Shown here one piece after another: positions 6,937 through 15,600 of a DNA stretch of 16,060 bases. Location of the stretch: NCBI GenBank assembly GCA_002402125.1, contig NVVG01000024.1:11499-27558 (forward strand), given 5' to 3'. Below the pieces are notes generated by a model that did no database searches, was not told where the DNA came from, and saw only the letters and a list, made by a program, of their open reading frames with translations. The stretch comes from Moraxellaceae bacterium. Its GTDB lineage: Bacteria > Pseudomonadota > Gammaproteobacteria > Pseudomonadales > Ketobacteraceae. How positions within the stretch are numbered: the first letter of the stretch is position 1; each line of letters opens with the position of its first letter. Made by a program: the position numbers and the translations under genes.

Positions 6937-8157
6937 AATTTCGTCGGCCCATTTTAACGCATCTAGATAAGCGGTTTCCATGTAATTTTCATCTATTTCA
7001 AACTTGGCGAGCTGAACCCAGTCAATTTCATCCCATTGCCCCTGGTCTTGATAGATTACGTTGCGTAGGGCAAAGCCCATATCGCCCTCGAAATGTAACA
7101 GGGCGTTGGTCACAGTTTCGTCTAATGGCAACGAGTTAAATATAACCTCTTTAGTTTGATCAAAATAGGCGTCAACAGTAGAGAATAATCCTGCCGTGAA
7201 GTAGCTATCGGGGTTGGCATTGGGTAATCGACTAGCGACTAATTCCATCAGCTTTGCCCGTGTGAGCGTAGTGATGGTGAGTTGATCGGGTTTGTCAGAT
7301 AATTGGGATAATGCGATAACACTGGCCCATGCACGCAATTGTTTTAATCCAAATAGAACAATGGCTTTACGTACACTGTCAACTTTTGAATGTAAGGTGA
7401 ATGCTGCTGAATCAAAAATGCGCAATAACTTTAAGCTTATTGATGGGTCATTGATAATTAAATTTTCTAAATCCGTCACTTCAGCATCGGGTTTTTGTAA
7501 TTCAGAAAGTAGCTGCATTACAGCGAGTTTGTTGGCCGGTATTGTTGACCCTGTTATGATTTGTGGGCGGCAGAAGAAATAGCCTTGGAACATTAGAAAA
7601 CCTAAACTCTTACAATGTTCATAGACGGCGTAATTTTCGACCTTCTCTGCCAGTAGCGTTATCTGGTAGGGTGCTAATTTTTCGATCAATGCTTCCAACT
7701 TCTTGCCGCTGTATGCAAGCACATCAATTTTAATGATGTGAGCGAGCTCTAGTAGTGGGATCCATGCCTCTGAAAATTCAAAGTCGTCTAGCGCTATAGT
7801 GTAACCGTCGTCTACTAGGGATTGTACCGCGTCAATTACCGTTGCAGAGGGTATGATGGATTCGAGGAGCTCAATGGTAACGGACTTTTTATCAAACGGG
7901 GGGGGCGATTCAAGCCAGCGTTGAGTGAAGTTTATAAATGCAGGCTTATTATCGGCAGCTGCGTTTAACCCTATCTCGGCCATTGCATTAATAATGACCT
8001 GTGAAGTGGCTCTGTCACCATTCCAGTCCGGTTCGTTCTCCTGGTTTTCAGTATGTTGATCGTTTTTTTGTGGGCGAAACAATAACTCATAGGCAACAAC
8101 ACTGAGGTTGTTGTCATATATGGGCTGGCGAGCGAGTAAGACGTTTTCTGAGTTCAT
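6919..8157 (-). CDS. EAL-HDOD signalling protein (YuxH type)
   Basis: 412 residues. Residues 5-200 are an EAL-like domain: ARQPIYD, ELL at 24-26 in place of EAL, FINF, IALDDFEF with Asp124-Asp125, KID at 143-145, AEKVE in place of AEGVE, and QGYFFCRP. Residues about 208-400 are an HDOD domain (IPANKLAVMQLLSEL, then INDPSISLKLLRIFDSAAF and LRAWASVIALSQL). The pairing is that of the YuxH family. The loss of DDFGTG (here DDFEF) and of the EAL triplet suggests weak or absent c-di-GMP phosphodiesterase activity and a role in binding or protein interaction instead, which is inference. It is cytoplasmic with no membrane segment. No strong SD precedes the ATG. It diverges from cheV across 283 bp, which fits a motility or c-di-GMP role. 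Confidence 0.93.
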   Translation of the reverse strand: MNSENVLLARQPIYDNNLSVVAYELLFRPQKNDQHTENQENEPDWNGDRATSQVIINAMAEIGLNAAADNKPAFINFTQRWLESPPPFDKKSVTIELLESIIPSATVIDAVQSLVDDGYTIALDDFEFSEAWIPLLELAHIIKIDVLAYSGKKLEALIEKLAPYQITLLAEKVENYAVYEHCKSLGFLMFQGYFFCRPQIITGSTIPANKLAVMQLLSELQKPDAEVTDLENLIINDPSISLKLLRIFDSAAFTLHSKVDSVRKAIVLFGLKQLRAWASVIALSQLSDKPDQLTITTLTRAKLMELVASRLPNANPDSYFTAGLFSTVDAYFDQTKEVIFNSLPLDETVTNALLHFEGDMGFALRNVIYQDQGQWDEIDWVQLAKFEIDENYMETAYLDALKWADEIVKALS

Positions 8158-8440
8158 TAATGGGTACGTTAAGGCCGCTTTTTATAGGAAATAAGGTGTA
8201 TGTTGTAACAATAAGTCTAGCGGGTTTATCTGGAGTGACGGACGTTTTATCTATTATTTTTAAAGACAATTGCATGTATTTCTAAGAGGCTGAATTAGGT
8301 GAAAAATATGCGCCTATAATGGTTTGAGGACTTTGATATGCCTCCTTGTTATAAGCCCCTCGTTGTGATTTGGCCCCGCAATATTCTCGTCAGGGTCTAC
8401 ACTTAACAACGTGTCAGTTGGTTTTTAGGAAGTTAAAACG

Positions 8441-9382
8441 ATGGCTAGTATATTAGATTCGGTCGATCAGCGTACAAAGCTTGTTGGGGAAAATAGGTTA
8501 GAGATTCTGATGTTTTCGTTGGAACGTGGACCTGTGTTCGCCATCAATGTTTTTAAGATACAAGAAGTCCAAATGATGCCGAAATTGACGATTCTACCGG
8601 ATAGCCATCCCAGTGTTGTTGGCGTCACGCATACTCGAGGCAAGACTATACCGGTGATTGATTTGGGTTTAGCCATAGGTATGCCTGCTCTGAGTGACAG
8701 GACAAACTGTAATATTATTATTGCTGAGTACAATAATACGATTCAGGCGTTTATGGTGAAGAATGTTGACCGCATTGTAAATATGAACTGGTCAGATATT
8801 ATGCCACCACCCCCTACTGCGGGCAGAAATCATTACCTCACAGCTATTACTAAAGTAGATGACAAGATCGTAGAAGTTATCGATGTAGAGAAAATATTAC
8901 AAGAAATTGCTCCCTGCGATTCAACGATAAGTGATGGCGTCTTAGGGGAAGATATTCAAGTGCTTGCTAAGGGGTTGGAAGTATTCGCGGTAGATGATTC
9001 AACTGTTGGTTTGGCCCAAGTGGAAGAAACCGTTCGTCAAGTGGGGCTGTCTATTACAACGGCAAGAGATGGAGCTCAGGCTCTGGCGAAACTTAAGCGT
9101 TGGGCCGACGAAGGTATTGATATGCCGAAAAAGTTTGTGTTGGTCATAACGGATGCTGAAATGCCTGAGATGGACGGTTATCGATTAACAACTGAAATTC
9201 GAAATGATCCGCGATTAAAGGATTTACACGTGATTTTGCATACATCATTGAGTGGATCATTCAATGAGGCAATGGTGGAGAAGGTTGGTTGTGATAACTT
9301 CCTGTCAAAATTCGAACCGGACAAACTTGCTGGGGCATTACAAGATCAGGTGCGGGTATACAGGCAGAAGTATCCTCTATAG
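8441..9382 (+). CDS. cheV: CheV chemotaxis coupling protein (CheW-REC)
   Basis: 313 residues, with AGGA about 10 nt before the ATG. The N-terminal CheW-like domain (about 15-165) includes LEILMFSLE, FAINVFKIQEV and GVTHTRGKTIPVIDL, the scaffold that links chemoreceptors to CheA. The C-terminal receiver domain carries the acidic pair Asp185-Asp186 (AVDDST), phospho-acceptor Asp238 (TDAEMPEMDGY), Thr269 (HTS) and Lys290 (FLSKF), so it should be phosphorylated by CheA and tune receptor coupling or adaptation. Full length, no defects. It stands alone rather than in a che operon, as is common for cheV in gammaproteobacteria. A long hairpin overlaps its stop codon. Confidence 0.97.
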   Translation: MASILDSVDQRTKLVGENRLEILMFSLERGPVFAINVFKIQEVQMMPKLTILPDSHPSVVGVTHTRGKTIPVIDLGLAIGMPALSDRTNCNIIIAEYNNTIQAFMVKNVDRIVNMNWSDIMPPPPTAGRNHYLTAITKVDDKIVEVIDVEKILQEIAPCDSTISDGVLGEDIQVLAKGLEVFAVDDSTVGLAQVEETVRQVGLSITTARDGAQALAKLKRWADEGIDMPKKFVLVITDAEMPEMDGYRLTTEIRNDPRLKDLHVILHTSLSGSFNEAMVEKVGCDNFLSKFEPDKLAGALQDQVRVYRQKYPL

Positions 9383-9400
9383 GATTACTTCTGCCTGTAT
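9358..9400. terminator. Long hairpin overlapping the cheV stop, possible bidirectional terminator
   Basis: A 15-bp arm at 9358-9372 pairs with 9386-9400 (ATACAGGCAGAAGTA and its complement). An inner TCCT/AGGA pair (9373-9376, 9381-9384), one bulged T and a CTAT loop complete it. The stop TAG (9380-9382) is in the loop region. No T-run follows on either strand, so it may protect the mRNA 3' end or separate the convergent cheV and lipoprotein genes rather than terminate by itself. Confidence 0.55.
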
Positions 9401-9448
9401 CTGGATTTCCAATACGCTGTTTACATTACACACGGTCAGTACTAACAA

Positions 9449-9904
9449 TTACTGCGCTAGTGCTTCGCGAATGCTTTCAATACGCTCTCTGTTGGCGCCA
9501 AGATCAGAATAGCCAAGCCGAGAGGCAGAGCGGACTTGAATGCCGTCTTGTTGAATTTGAAACTCTACGTCATCAACAAAACCGACCAAATCTGAGGTGA
9601 ATTCACTTCGAATGTAGAAGTTATTGTTGGTGATTACCTTCGCCCCTAATTTGTTGAGAACGTCGAGTAACTTTGCTTTGGTTTCTGCTTGCGTTCCGGT
9701 TAAGGCGATGGGTTTTATCGTGTGTTTTTGGTCTTCTTTATAACTAGCCACGCAATTTGGAGAATCTGGGCAGGGGGTTAGGTGGTTTTCAATCATCCCG
9801 ATGTTGGTTGGGGCCGTGCCTGCACATCCAGTGAGCCCAGTGGCAGTAAGTCCGATGGCCGCTAGAATGCTTGCTGCGGTAGTTAATCGAATGGAATTTT
9901 TCAT
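9449..9904 (-). CDS. DUF1499 lipoprotein
   Basis: 151 residues. A basic N-terminus (MKNSIR), a hydrophobic stretch and the lipobox LTGC with Cys27 predict a lipoprotein signal peptide cleaved by LspA. Cys27 is followed by Ala-Gly, so outer-membrane sorting is likely. The mature part has the DUF1499 hallmark CPDSPNCVAS and later GFVDDVEFQ and RSASRLGYSDLGANRERIE, conserved in that family. Its biochemical role is not known. The SD is moderate (GAGATAAG). It converges with cheV (66-bp gap) and is a single-gene unit. Confidence 0.93.
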   Translation of the reverse strand: MKNSIRLTTAASILAAIGLTATGLTGCAGTAPTNIGMIENHLTPCPDSPNCVASYKEDQKHTIKPIALTGTQAETKAKLLDVLNKLGAKVITNNNFYIRSEFTSDLVGFVDDVEFQIQQDGIQVRSASRLGYSDLGANRERIESIREALAQ

Positions 9905-10091
9905 TATCTTATCTCACTGTGTGATATAAACGGTTGTACGGATAAAAGCAGTAGGACAAGAAGAATAACCTAAAAAATACCGTAGCAGTAGGTCCAAATG
10001 CGCTTGGTTGCAGGGTGATAAAGGTCATTTGGCGTAAAATAGCAATTATTTTCGTTATCCATTACTATTGCTGCGCTCTAAGGGGCAGTCG

Positions 10092-10148
10092 ATGAAGAAT
10101 CAGGCGATGCAGATGTTTAGAGCGGCTATTCACCCTATACAGATCTAA
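10092..10148 (+). CDS. Possible 18-residue leader ORF before the crotonase gene
   Basis: ATG at 10092 is preceded by AAGGGG (10080-10085) with a 6-nt spacer, a better SD than most genes here. It reads 18 codons (MKNQAMQMFRAAIHPIQI) to TAA at 10146-10148, ending 18 nt before the crotonase ATG. Composition is unremarkable, with no run of one amino acid that would suggest attenuation. It could be a translated leader or chance. Confidence 0.3.
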   Translation: MKNQAMQMFRAAIHPIQI

Positions 10149-10166
10149 TTTATAAAGAGAAAACCC

Positions 10167-10970
10167 ATGTCGGACCGAGTATTGTTTGAAATAGAAAACC
10201 AGATTGCTATTGTTACGTTAAATCGCCCGGAAAAATATAATGCGCTTGATGTCGCGATGTTTGAGGGGTTGATCGATACCGCCAAGCGTATCCAGAAAAA
10301 TAAAAAGATTCGCGCGGTGATTCTTAAAGCAAAGGGTGATGTGTTTTGTGCTGGGTTAGATATAACAGGGATTAAAAAGAACCCATTGTTGATTGCCAAA
10401 TTGTTGGTGAAACCTGGGTTTTCATATACCAATATGGTGCAGGAAGTTGCTTTTTGTTGGCGCAAATTATCCGTGCCTGTTATCGCGGTTGTGCACGGGA
10501 AGTGCTACGGCGGCGGATTGCAGATAGCGTTAGGTGCCGATTTTCGCTTTGCGACACCCGATGCAGAGTTCTCTATTATGGAAATTAAGTGGGGCCTAAT
10601 TCCCGATATGTCGGCTAGCGTGACATTGAGAGAGCTGTTGCCTATTGATTTGATCAAAGAGTTGACGATGACGGGGCGAAAATTTTCTGGTCAGCAGGCG
10701 AAAGAATGGGGTTTGGTATCTCGGGCAACAGAAGCGCCATTTGAGGAAGCGATGGAATTGGCTAATGAAATTGCTACTCGTTCTCCCGATGCTGTCGCGG
10801 CAGCCAAACAGTTATTTAATGATACCTGGGTGGCGGATGAAAAAACGGCACTAAACTTAGAAACAAGCTTGCAGAAAAAATTGCTTGGCCGTTGGAATCA
10901 AATAGCTGCCGCAAGTAAAAATTTATCGAAGAAACCGTTGAAATATGGCAAGTTGCGTTTTAAGGGTTAA
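10167..10970 (+). CDS. Crotonase-fold (enoyl-CoA hydratase/isomerase family) protein
   Basis: 267 residues, with AAAGAGA 6 nt before the ATG. The crotonase fold is clear: VTLNRPEKYNAL, oxyanion-hole segments FCAGLD (60-65) and YGGGLQIALGAD, and MEIKWGLIPDM. By comparison with known members, the first acid of enoyl-CoA hydratase (Glu144) or dienoyl-CoA isomerase (Asp) is Gln119 here. Glu139 matches the second catalytic Glu, and Asp147 sits where dienoyl-CoA isomerase has its third acid. This makes isomerase or a specialised activity more likely than simple hydration. GGGLQ with MEIKWGL-PDM appears to be a recurrent subfamily signature (from memory), so Gln119 is probably not a defect. Substrate unknown. 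It stands alone, with no fatty-acid oxidation neighbours. Confidence 0.93.
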   Translation: MSDRVLFEIENQIAIVTLNRPEKYNALDVAMFEGLIDTAKRIQKNKKIRAVILKAKGDVFCAGLDITGIKKNPLLIAKLLVKPGFSYTNMVQEVAFCWRKLSVPVIAVVHGKCYGGGLQIALGADFRFATPDAEFSIMEIKWGLIPDMSASVTLRELLPIDLIKELTMTGRKFSGQQAKEWGLVSRATEAPFEEAMELANEIATRSPDAVAAAKQLFNDTWVADEKTALNLETSLQKKLLGRWNQIAAASKNLSKKPLKYGKLRFKG

Positions 10971-10998
10971 GTCGTTTTTGCTATTGTCGAATGGTATG

Positions 10999-11024
10999 CA
11001 TTCCCACGCGGGAGCGTGGGAATG
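10999..11024. repeat. REP-like extragenic palindrome (CATTCCCACGC/GCGTGGGAATG)
   Basis: An 11-bp perfect stem, CATTCCCACGC (10999-11009) and GCGTGGGAATG (11014-11024), with a GGGA loop. It lies between the convergent crotonase and yejK genes. Palindromes with this TTCCCACGC core are dispersed in many copies in a number of gammaproteobacterial genomes and are associated with REP/RAYT mobility (from memory). Here it may also stabilise the two convergent 3' ends. Confidence 0.75.
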
Positions 11025-11058
11025 AGTGTTGTTTTCTTTGGTAATACGCTAATGAAAT

Positions 11059-12075
11059 TTAGGCGGCGTCAATGGATTCTTTTAACTGCTTTAACAAACT
11101 CTTCGGTAGGTTTTTCAGTGTGATGGTTTCGCTCTGCGGGTCGTAGCGAATATCCTCGCCGAGTAACTTGGCGGCAAAGCTAAGGCTGATATCTTTATTT
11201 CTCCCGCTATAAGTAACATAGCGTTTCAAAATTTTTCGATCAGGGATGAATTCAGCTTTTGGTGTGTATTCTCTCTCTTCTTGTTGTGCCTGAGCAAAAG
11301 ATTCAAAATGTGTTGGGGCCTCTTCATCAACGTATTGTGAGAGGTCTTTATACACGACGGGTTCGCCTATCTTTCCTTGTTCAATACAATAATCGACCAC
11401 TCGGCTTTTATATTCCTGTCCGGCTTCTTCTGGCATTTTCTCAGAATAGGCTTCTACGATATTGAGGAATTCGTTGGTATCTTCGGAAATATCCACAGTA
11501 TCCATAAAACCAATGAAGTCGCTGAACAGTTCTTGAATCATTCGCTCGCTACGTCCTTTGGATATAGTGACGTATTTTTCTGCAGCGTTTTCCATCAATA
11601 GTGATAAGTTGATACGAGCACCAAAACCCATGCGGGCAATGTCGGCGTATTCGGTTTTTGTAATATCAAGATTACTATTAATCAGCAAGCCGGGCTGGTG
11701 TTGGAGATGGAATATATGTAACCAACGGAAGTTGGCAGTTTCTTCCTCGACAAATAGTAAGTGACCAAAAAACACCTCGGAGGTGTTTCCTAACATATCA
11801 ACAAATAGCTCGGTGGCATTTTTTGTCAATGACAGGAAAGGGATACGCTCTTCTAGGTATTCTCTCGTCCATGCCGGCAGGGGGGATTCTGCACTGGTGT
11901 CTATAAATTGGCCGTAGCGTTTACTGGAGCGGCTAGTAAATACAGACTTAAGCTCATCCAGCAATTGGTTCGTATGTTCTTCTATAGACATTTCGCCGCC
12001 GCGGTAATTAACCTTGGGCGCTTGATCTGGATCGAATCGAGTAATTTCGTGGGCAATGCAATGTGTTACTGGCAT
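11059..12075 (-). CDS. yejK: Nucleoid-associated protein YejK/NdpA
   Basis: 338 residues, about the family length. It is collinear with E. coli YejK: an N-terminal helix with Ile-Ala-His-Glu, a YG-F motif near residue 55, LNSNLDITKTEYADIARMGFGARINLSLL-like central region (compare E. coli [24 protein letters not shown]), a GR..R..Q..FSDFIGF helix and a C-terminal segment LLGEDIRYDPQSETITLKNLP matching ILGERIFWDPATDTLTIKG. It binds DNA and the nucleoid in the cytoplasm; the precise role is not settled. The start ATG at 12075 gives the expected N-terminus, though the SD is weak. It is a single gene, convergent with the crotonase gene. Confidence 0.94.
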   Translation of the reverse strand: MPVTHCIAHEITRFDPDQAPKVNYRGGEMSIEEHTNQLLDELKSVFTSRSSKRYGQFIDTSAESPLPAWTREYLEERIPFLSLTKNATELFVDMLGNTSEVFFGHLLFVEEETANFRWLHIFHLQHQPGLLINSNLDITKTEYADIARMGFGARINLSLLMENAAEKYVTISKGRSERMIQELFSDFIGFMDTVDISEDTNEFLNIVEAYSEKMPEEAGQEYKSRVVDYCIEQGKIGEPVVYKDLSQYVDEEAPTHFESFAQAQQEEREYTPKAEFIPDRKILKRYVTYSGRNKDISLSFAAKLLGEDIRYDPQSETITLKNLPKSLLKQLKESIDAA

Positions 12076-12310
12076 AGTCGGGTGTCGGGCTCTGTAGGGT
12101 CGTAAAGGGAGGCAATCTTACCAAAAATGTTGTGAAAGGGCGTATTTTTATTCAATAGTTAACTCTTATTTGGGGGATATGCGCTGTATATCGTCAAATA
12201 AACATATAGCATTTTTTCGCAATACGTCATGTATACAGTTATTGTGGTTATAACGTAACCGAATGAACTTCCCGTATACATAGACGATACTGTTATTTAC
12301 ACGTAGCCAA
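12076..12310. other. Gene-poor gap upstream of yejK
   Basis: Between yejK and the A-rich array there is no convincing gene. A 66-codon minus-strand frame (12166-12366) lacks an SD and any recognisable similarity. ATGTATAC at 12229-12236 and GTATACAT at 12274-12281 form an interrupted inverted repeat with a 37-nt spacer. The yejK promoter must be here but no clean -35/-10 pair was found. Confidence 0.4.
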
Positions 12311-12339
12311 CGGACAGGGGTGAGGGGCAGGGTTATAGT
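12311..12339 (+). promoter_or_regulatory. Candidate sigma-70 promoter upstream of the A-rich array
   Basis: CGGACA (12311-12316), a 17-nt spacer and TATAGT (12334-12339). Four of six and five of six match TTGACA/TATAAT. It points toward the A-rich array and the terminator at 12605-12639. No protein gene follows on this strand. Confidence 0.28.
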
Positions 12340-12393
12340 GTTAATCAATGAGGCGCAGGATATCAAAAATAATAACTAGCATTCTCGGATTAG

Positions 12394-12534
12394 AATAATA
12401 AAAACAATAAAAAACAAGTAGTTAAAACAATAAAAATAATAAAAATAATAAGATCATAATAAAAACAGCAACAATAAGAATAAGTAAGATCATAATAAAA
12501 ATAATAAAGATCATAATAAAAATAATAGAAATAG
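12394..12534. repeat. AAN-periodic A-rich array with three copies of AGATCATAATAAAAA
   Basis: The region is almost free of G and C and has 3-bp periodicity. Consecutive A-R-N triplets run 12394-12414 (7), 12426-12452 (9) and 12458-12484 (9), with shorter runs beyond. A 15-mer AGATCATAATAAAAA is exactly repeated at 12451, 12487 and 12508, each with a GATC. The opposite strand reads as an artefactual Tyr/Phe-rich frame. Confidence 0.85.
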
Positions 12535-12604
12535 AACAAGTAGATAATAATAAGCATCACAGTACGTGGAAAGTCGGCATAAATAGGTTTGTTCTCCCAA
12601 GGTA

Positions 12605-12639
12605 GGCCAGTATTCATATGAATACTGGCCATTTTTTTT
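12605..12639 (+). terminator. Perfect 26-bp palindrome with U8 tail, plus-strand terminator
   Basis: Arms GGCCAGTATTC (12605-12615) and GAATACTGGCC (12620-12630) around an ATAT centre make a perfect palindrome, followed by A and eight T (12632-12639). The T-run is on the plus strand only, so it terminates rightward transcription. It faces the 3' end of dnaE2, which ends at 12657 on the other strand. Confidence 0.8.
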
Positions 12640-12656
12640 GGGTCGAGGAATGTTAT

Positions 12657-15600
12657 TTAATGGAAATCACGTGACGTTGTATCGAGGTTACCGAGTAGCG
12701 GCGTTAAATCTTCTACTTCTCCTGCGATGATGTGAATGACCGAGCCCTCCCTTTCAATGATGCCTTTCACTTTAAGCAATTTGGCCTGAACAATGATAGC
12801 TCGGCGACGTGCGACTAAGTCTTTCCATACCACGATATTGCTGTTGCCGGTTTCATCTTCCAATGTAATAAAAATTACCCCGGCAGCGGAACCTGGACGT
12901 TGCCTGCCGGTAACAATGCCTGCGATACGCACAAAACGTTTGTGGTTCAGTTGGTATAATTCTTTATGGGTTTTACAGCCTTTGATGGCGGGGTGGTTAC
13001 GCAATAAGAGCATTGGGTGGTGACCAAGCGTTAGCCCTGTGCTGTGATAATCTTCTTGGGTGTTTTGGCCTTTTGATGGCGCGGCAAGAGCAATCGGTTG
13101 TTCTTTTTGTACGTCGCTAGAAAGTAGCGGTGTGGCGTGTTGAATGCCTTGAGCTTCCCATCGCGCTTGAAAACGGTGCCCTGCTAATGACACTAATGCA
13201 TTGCTATGCGCTAGTGCTTCTAGCTCGGCGCGGTTTAGGGCGGTTCGTTGTTTTAAATCGGTTAATGATTGAAATGGCTGGGTGTTTCTTGCGTTAACGA
13301 GCTCTGCTCCTGCCCGAAAAGATAAACCCTTAATCAACCGTAACCCTAAGCGAATAGCGGGTTGTGGTAGTTTTTTCTCTGTTGTGGAGATTGCTGATTT
13401 TTCTTTAATGGGCTCTAATGTGTGATCCCAATCACTGTGTAGTACATCAATAGGGAGAACCTGTATGTTGTGTCGGCGTATATCCTGTATCAGTTGTGAA
13501 GGACTATAAAAGCCCATCGGTTGGCTATTGAGTAAGCCACAGCAGAAGGCGGCAGGTTCATGGCATTTTAACCAGGCGGAGGCATATACCAGTAAAGCAA
13601 AACTAGCCGCATGAGACTCTGGAAAGCCGTATTCACCAAAGCCATTAATTTGTTCAATGAGTTGCTCGGCAAATTCGCTATCGTATCCTCGGGATAACAA
13701 TCCTTCCCGTAACTGTTGTTGATATTGACGCAGCTGGCCTTGTTTTTTCCAGCTTGTCATTGAACGGCGTAATTGGTCTGCCTCTCCTGCGGTAAAACCT
13801 GCGGCCACCATGGCAAGTTTAATCACCTGCTCTTGGAAAATCGGCACACCCATGGTGCGTTCCAATATAGGCCTGATCTCTTCGTGGGGGTAGCTGACTT
13901 TCTCTAAACCATTACGACGTTTGAGAAATGGGTGCACCATGTTGCCTTGGATAGGGCCGGGCCGAACAATGGCAACTTCAATCACTAAGTCATAAAAGCA
14001 GGCAGGTTTAAGGCGAGGAAGCATCGCCATCTGCGCTCTGGATTCTACTTGGAAGACTCCAACGCTATCGCCTTTTTGTAGTAACTGGTAAGTAGCGGTG
14101 TCTTCAGCCGGTAAGCTTTCTAGTGTCCAGCGGGTTCCTCGAAGACTTTCTATATATTGAAAGCTTTTACGTATAGCGGATAACATGCCTAGTGCTAACA
14201 CATCAATTTTCATTAAACCCAGGGCTTCGATGTCGTCTTTATCCCACTGCACAATGCTGCGGTCTGCCATTGAGGCATTTTCAATCGGGACTAACTGATC
14301 GAGATTGCCGCTGGAAATAATGAAACCACCAACATGTTGTGATAGGTGGCGAGGGAAGCGCAATATTTCATTGACCAGATGTCTAAAGTGGCGAATTTGT
14401 GGATTGTTGATGTCAATGTTGAGCTCAGAAAATCGTTGTGCTAACTGTTCGTCTTGGTCCCACCATGGAATGGCTTTGAGTAATTGATCAATTAACGATT
14501 GATCGAAGTCCAGTGCTTTAGCGATATCACGTATGGCGGATTTTAAACGATAAGTGATCACCGTGGCGGTTAGTGCGGCGCGATGACGGCCGTATTTTCG
14601 GTAAATGAACTGAATAACTTCTTCTCGTCGTTCATGTTCAAAATCCACGTCAATATCGGGTGGTTCATTGCGTTCTTTTGAGATAAAACGTTCAAATAAT
14701 AATGTACTTTTATCCGGGTCAACTTCGGTAATAAACAAACAGAAGCAGACTGCTGAATTGGCGGCAGAACCTCGGCCTTGGCAAAGGATATGTTCGTCTC
14801 GGGCAAACTTGACGATGTCGTGCACGGTTAAGAAGTAATATTCATAACTCAGCTCGGCGATTATGCGTAACTCTTTATCCAGTAGTGCTTGGGTTTTATG
14901 GCTAATGCCCAAGGGCCAGCGTTGATGCGCACCAGCGTCGACGAGTTGTTTTAAATGTTTGGTCGCCGTGGTGTTGGCTGGGACTAATTCTTTAGGGTAT
15001 TCGTAACGTAATTCGTCTAAAGAAAAGTGACAACGTTTTGTAATGTCGATGGTGGCCTTGATTTGCTGTGGACTATAGCTGTGAGCGATGTTTGATAGTG
15101 GTCGAAGATACTGTTCTCTGTTGCTATGTAACTCAAATCCGGAATGATAAATGGAGGTGTTTAAGCGGGTTGCGGTTAATGCGTCTTGTAGTGGTTTACG
15201 TTGGGCGATGTGCATGTGTACATTGCCGCAAGCGACGGTGGGCAATGTAGTTAATGCTGCAATACGTTCGCGTTGTTGGGTTAGTGTTTGACTGTTATGT
15301 TGCAGTTGGTTTTCTATGCCTATCCACAGTTGTTTTTTTGTGGTGTGAATAAATGCTAAGAGATTGTTTGGATCGCTCTCTTTCTCTTGTTCTGTATTGT
15401 CGTCAGATTTTTTTATGCTGTAGCACTGTTTTAGCGTTTCACACTGCAACTCCGATGGAAACCAAATGATAATACAATCATCCATTATATGCGCTATATC
15501 CGTGATATAGGTGGCATAATTGCCTTTGTCGCAGCGTCGGCGAGATGTTGTGATTAGACTGGATAATTTTCCGTAAGCTTGGCGATGTGGTGCAATAGCT

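Larger units (their letters stand above)
12346..12639 (+). ncRNA. Candidate Hfq-binding small RNA (A-rich array plus terminator)
   Basis: Inferred transcript from just after the candidate promoter to the U8 tail, about 295 nt. It contains long runs of A-R-N triplets, the type of sequence bound by the distal face of Hfq in Gram-negative bacteria, and ends in a strong Rho-independent hairpin with eight U, which suits binding to the Hfq proximal face. No ORF of note occurs on this strand. The same layout could arise from simple-sequence slippage next to an orphan terminator. Confidence 0.3.

Noticed and set aside
8230..8262. FliA-like element on the minus strand before the EAL-HDOD gene
   Set aside because: TAAA and CCAGATAA are present, but the gap is 12 nt instead of 15 and the -10 has mismatches.
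8292..8320. TATAAT at 8315-8320 as a sigma-70 promoter for cheV
   Set aside because: The -10 is perfect, but no acceptable -35 lies 16-18 nt upstream and it is not an extended -10. Kept as possible only.
12229..12281. ATGTATAC/GTATACAT interrupted inverted repeat as a regulator site
   Set aside because: The GTATAC core is self-complementary, so the pairing is weak evidence; the 37-nt spacer is long and there is no link to a gene.
12166..12366. 66-residue minus-strand ORF upstream of yejK
   Set aside because: No SD, no similarity recognised, and it overlaps the candidate promoter and inverted repeats.
12390..12632. 80-residue Tyr/Phe-rich minus-strand ORF
   Set aside because: Its sequence is the complement of the AAN-periodic array, low complexity, and it starts inside the terminator palindrome. 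It is an artefact.
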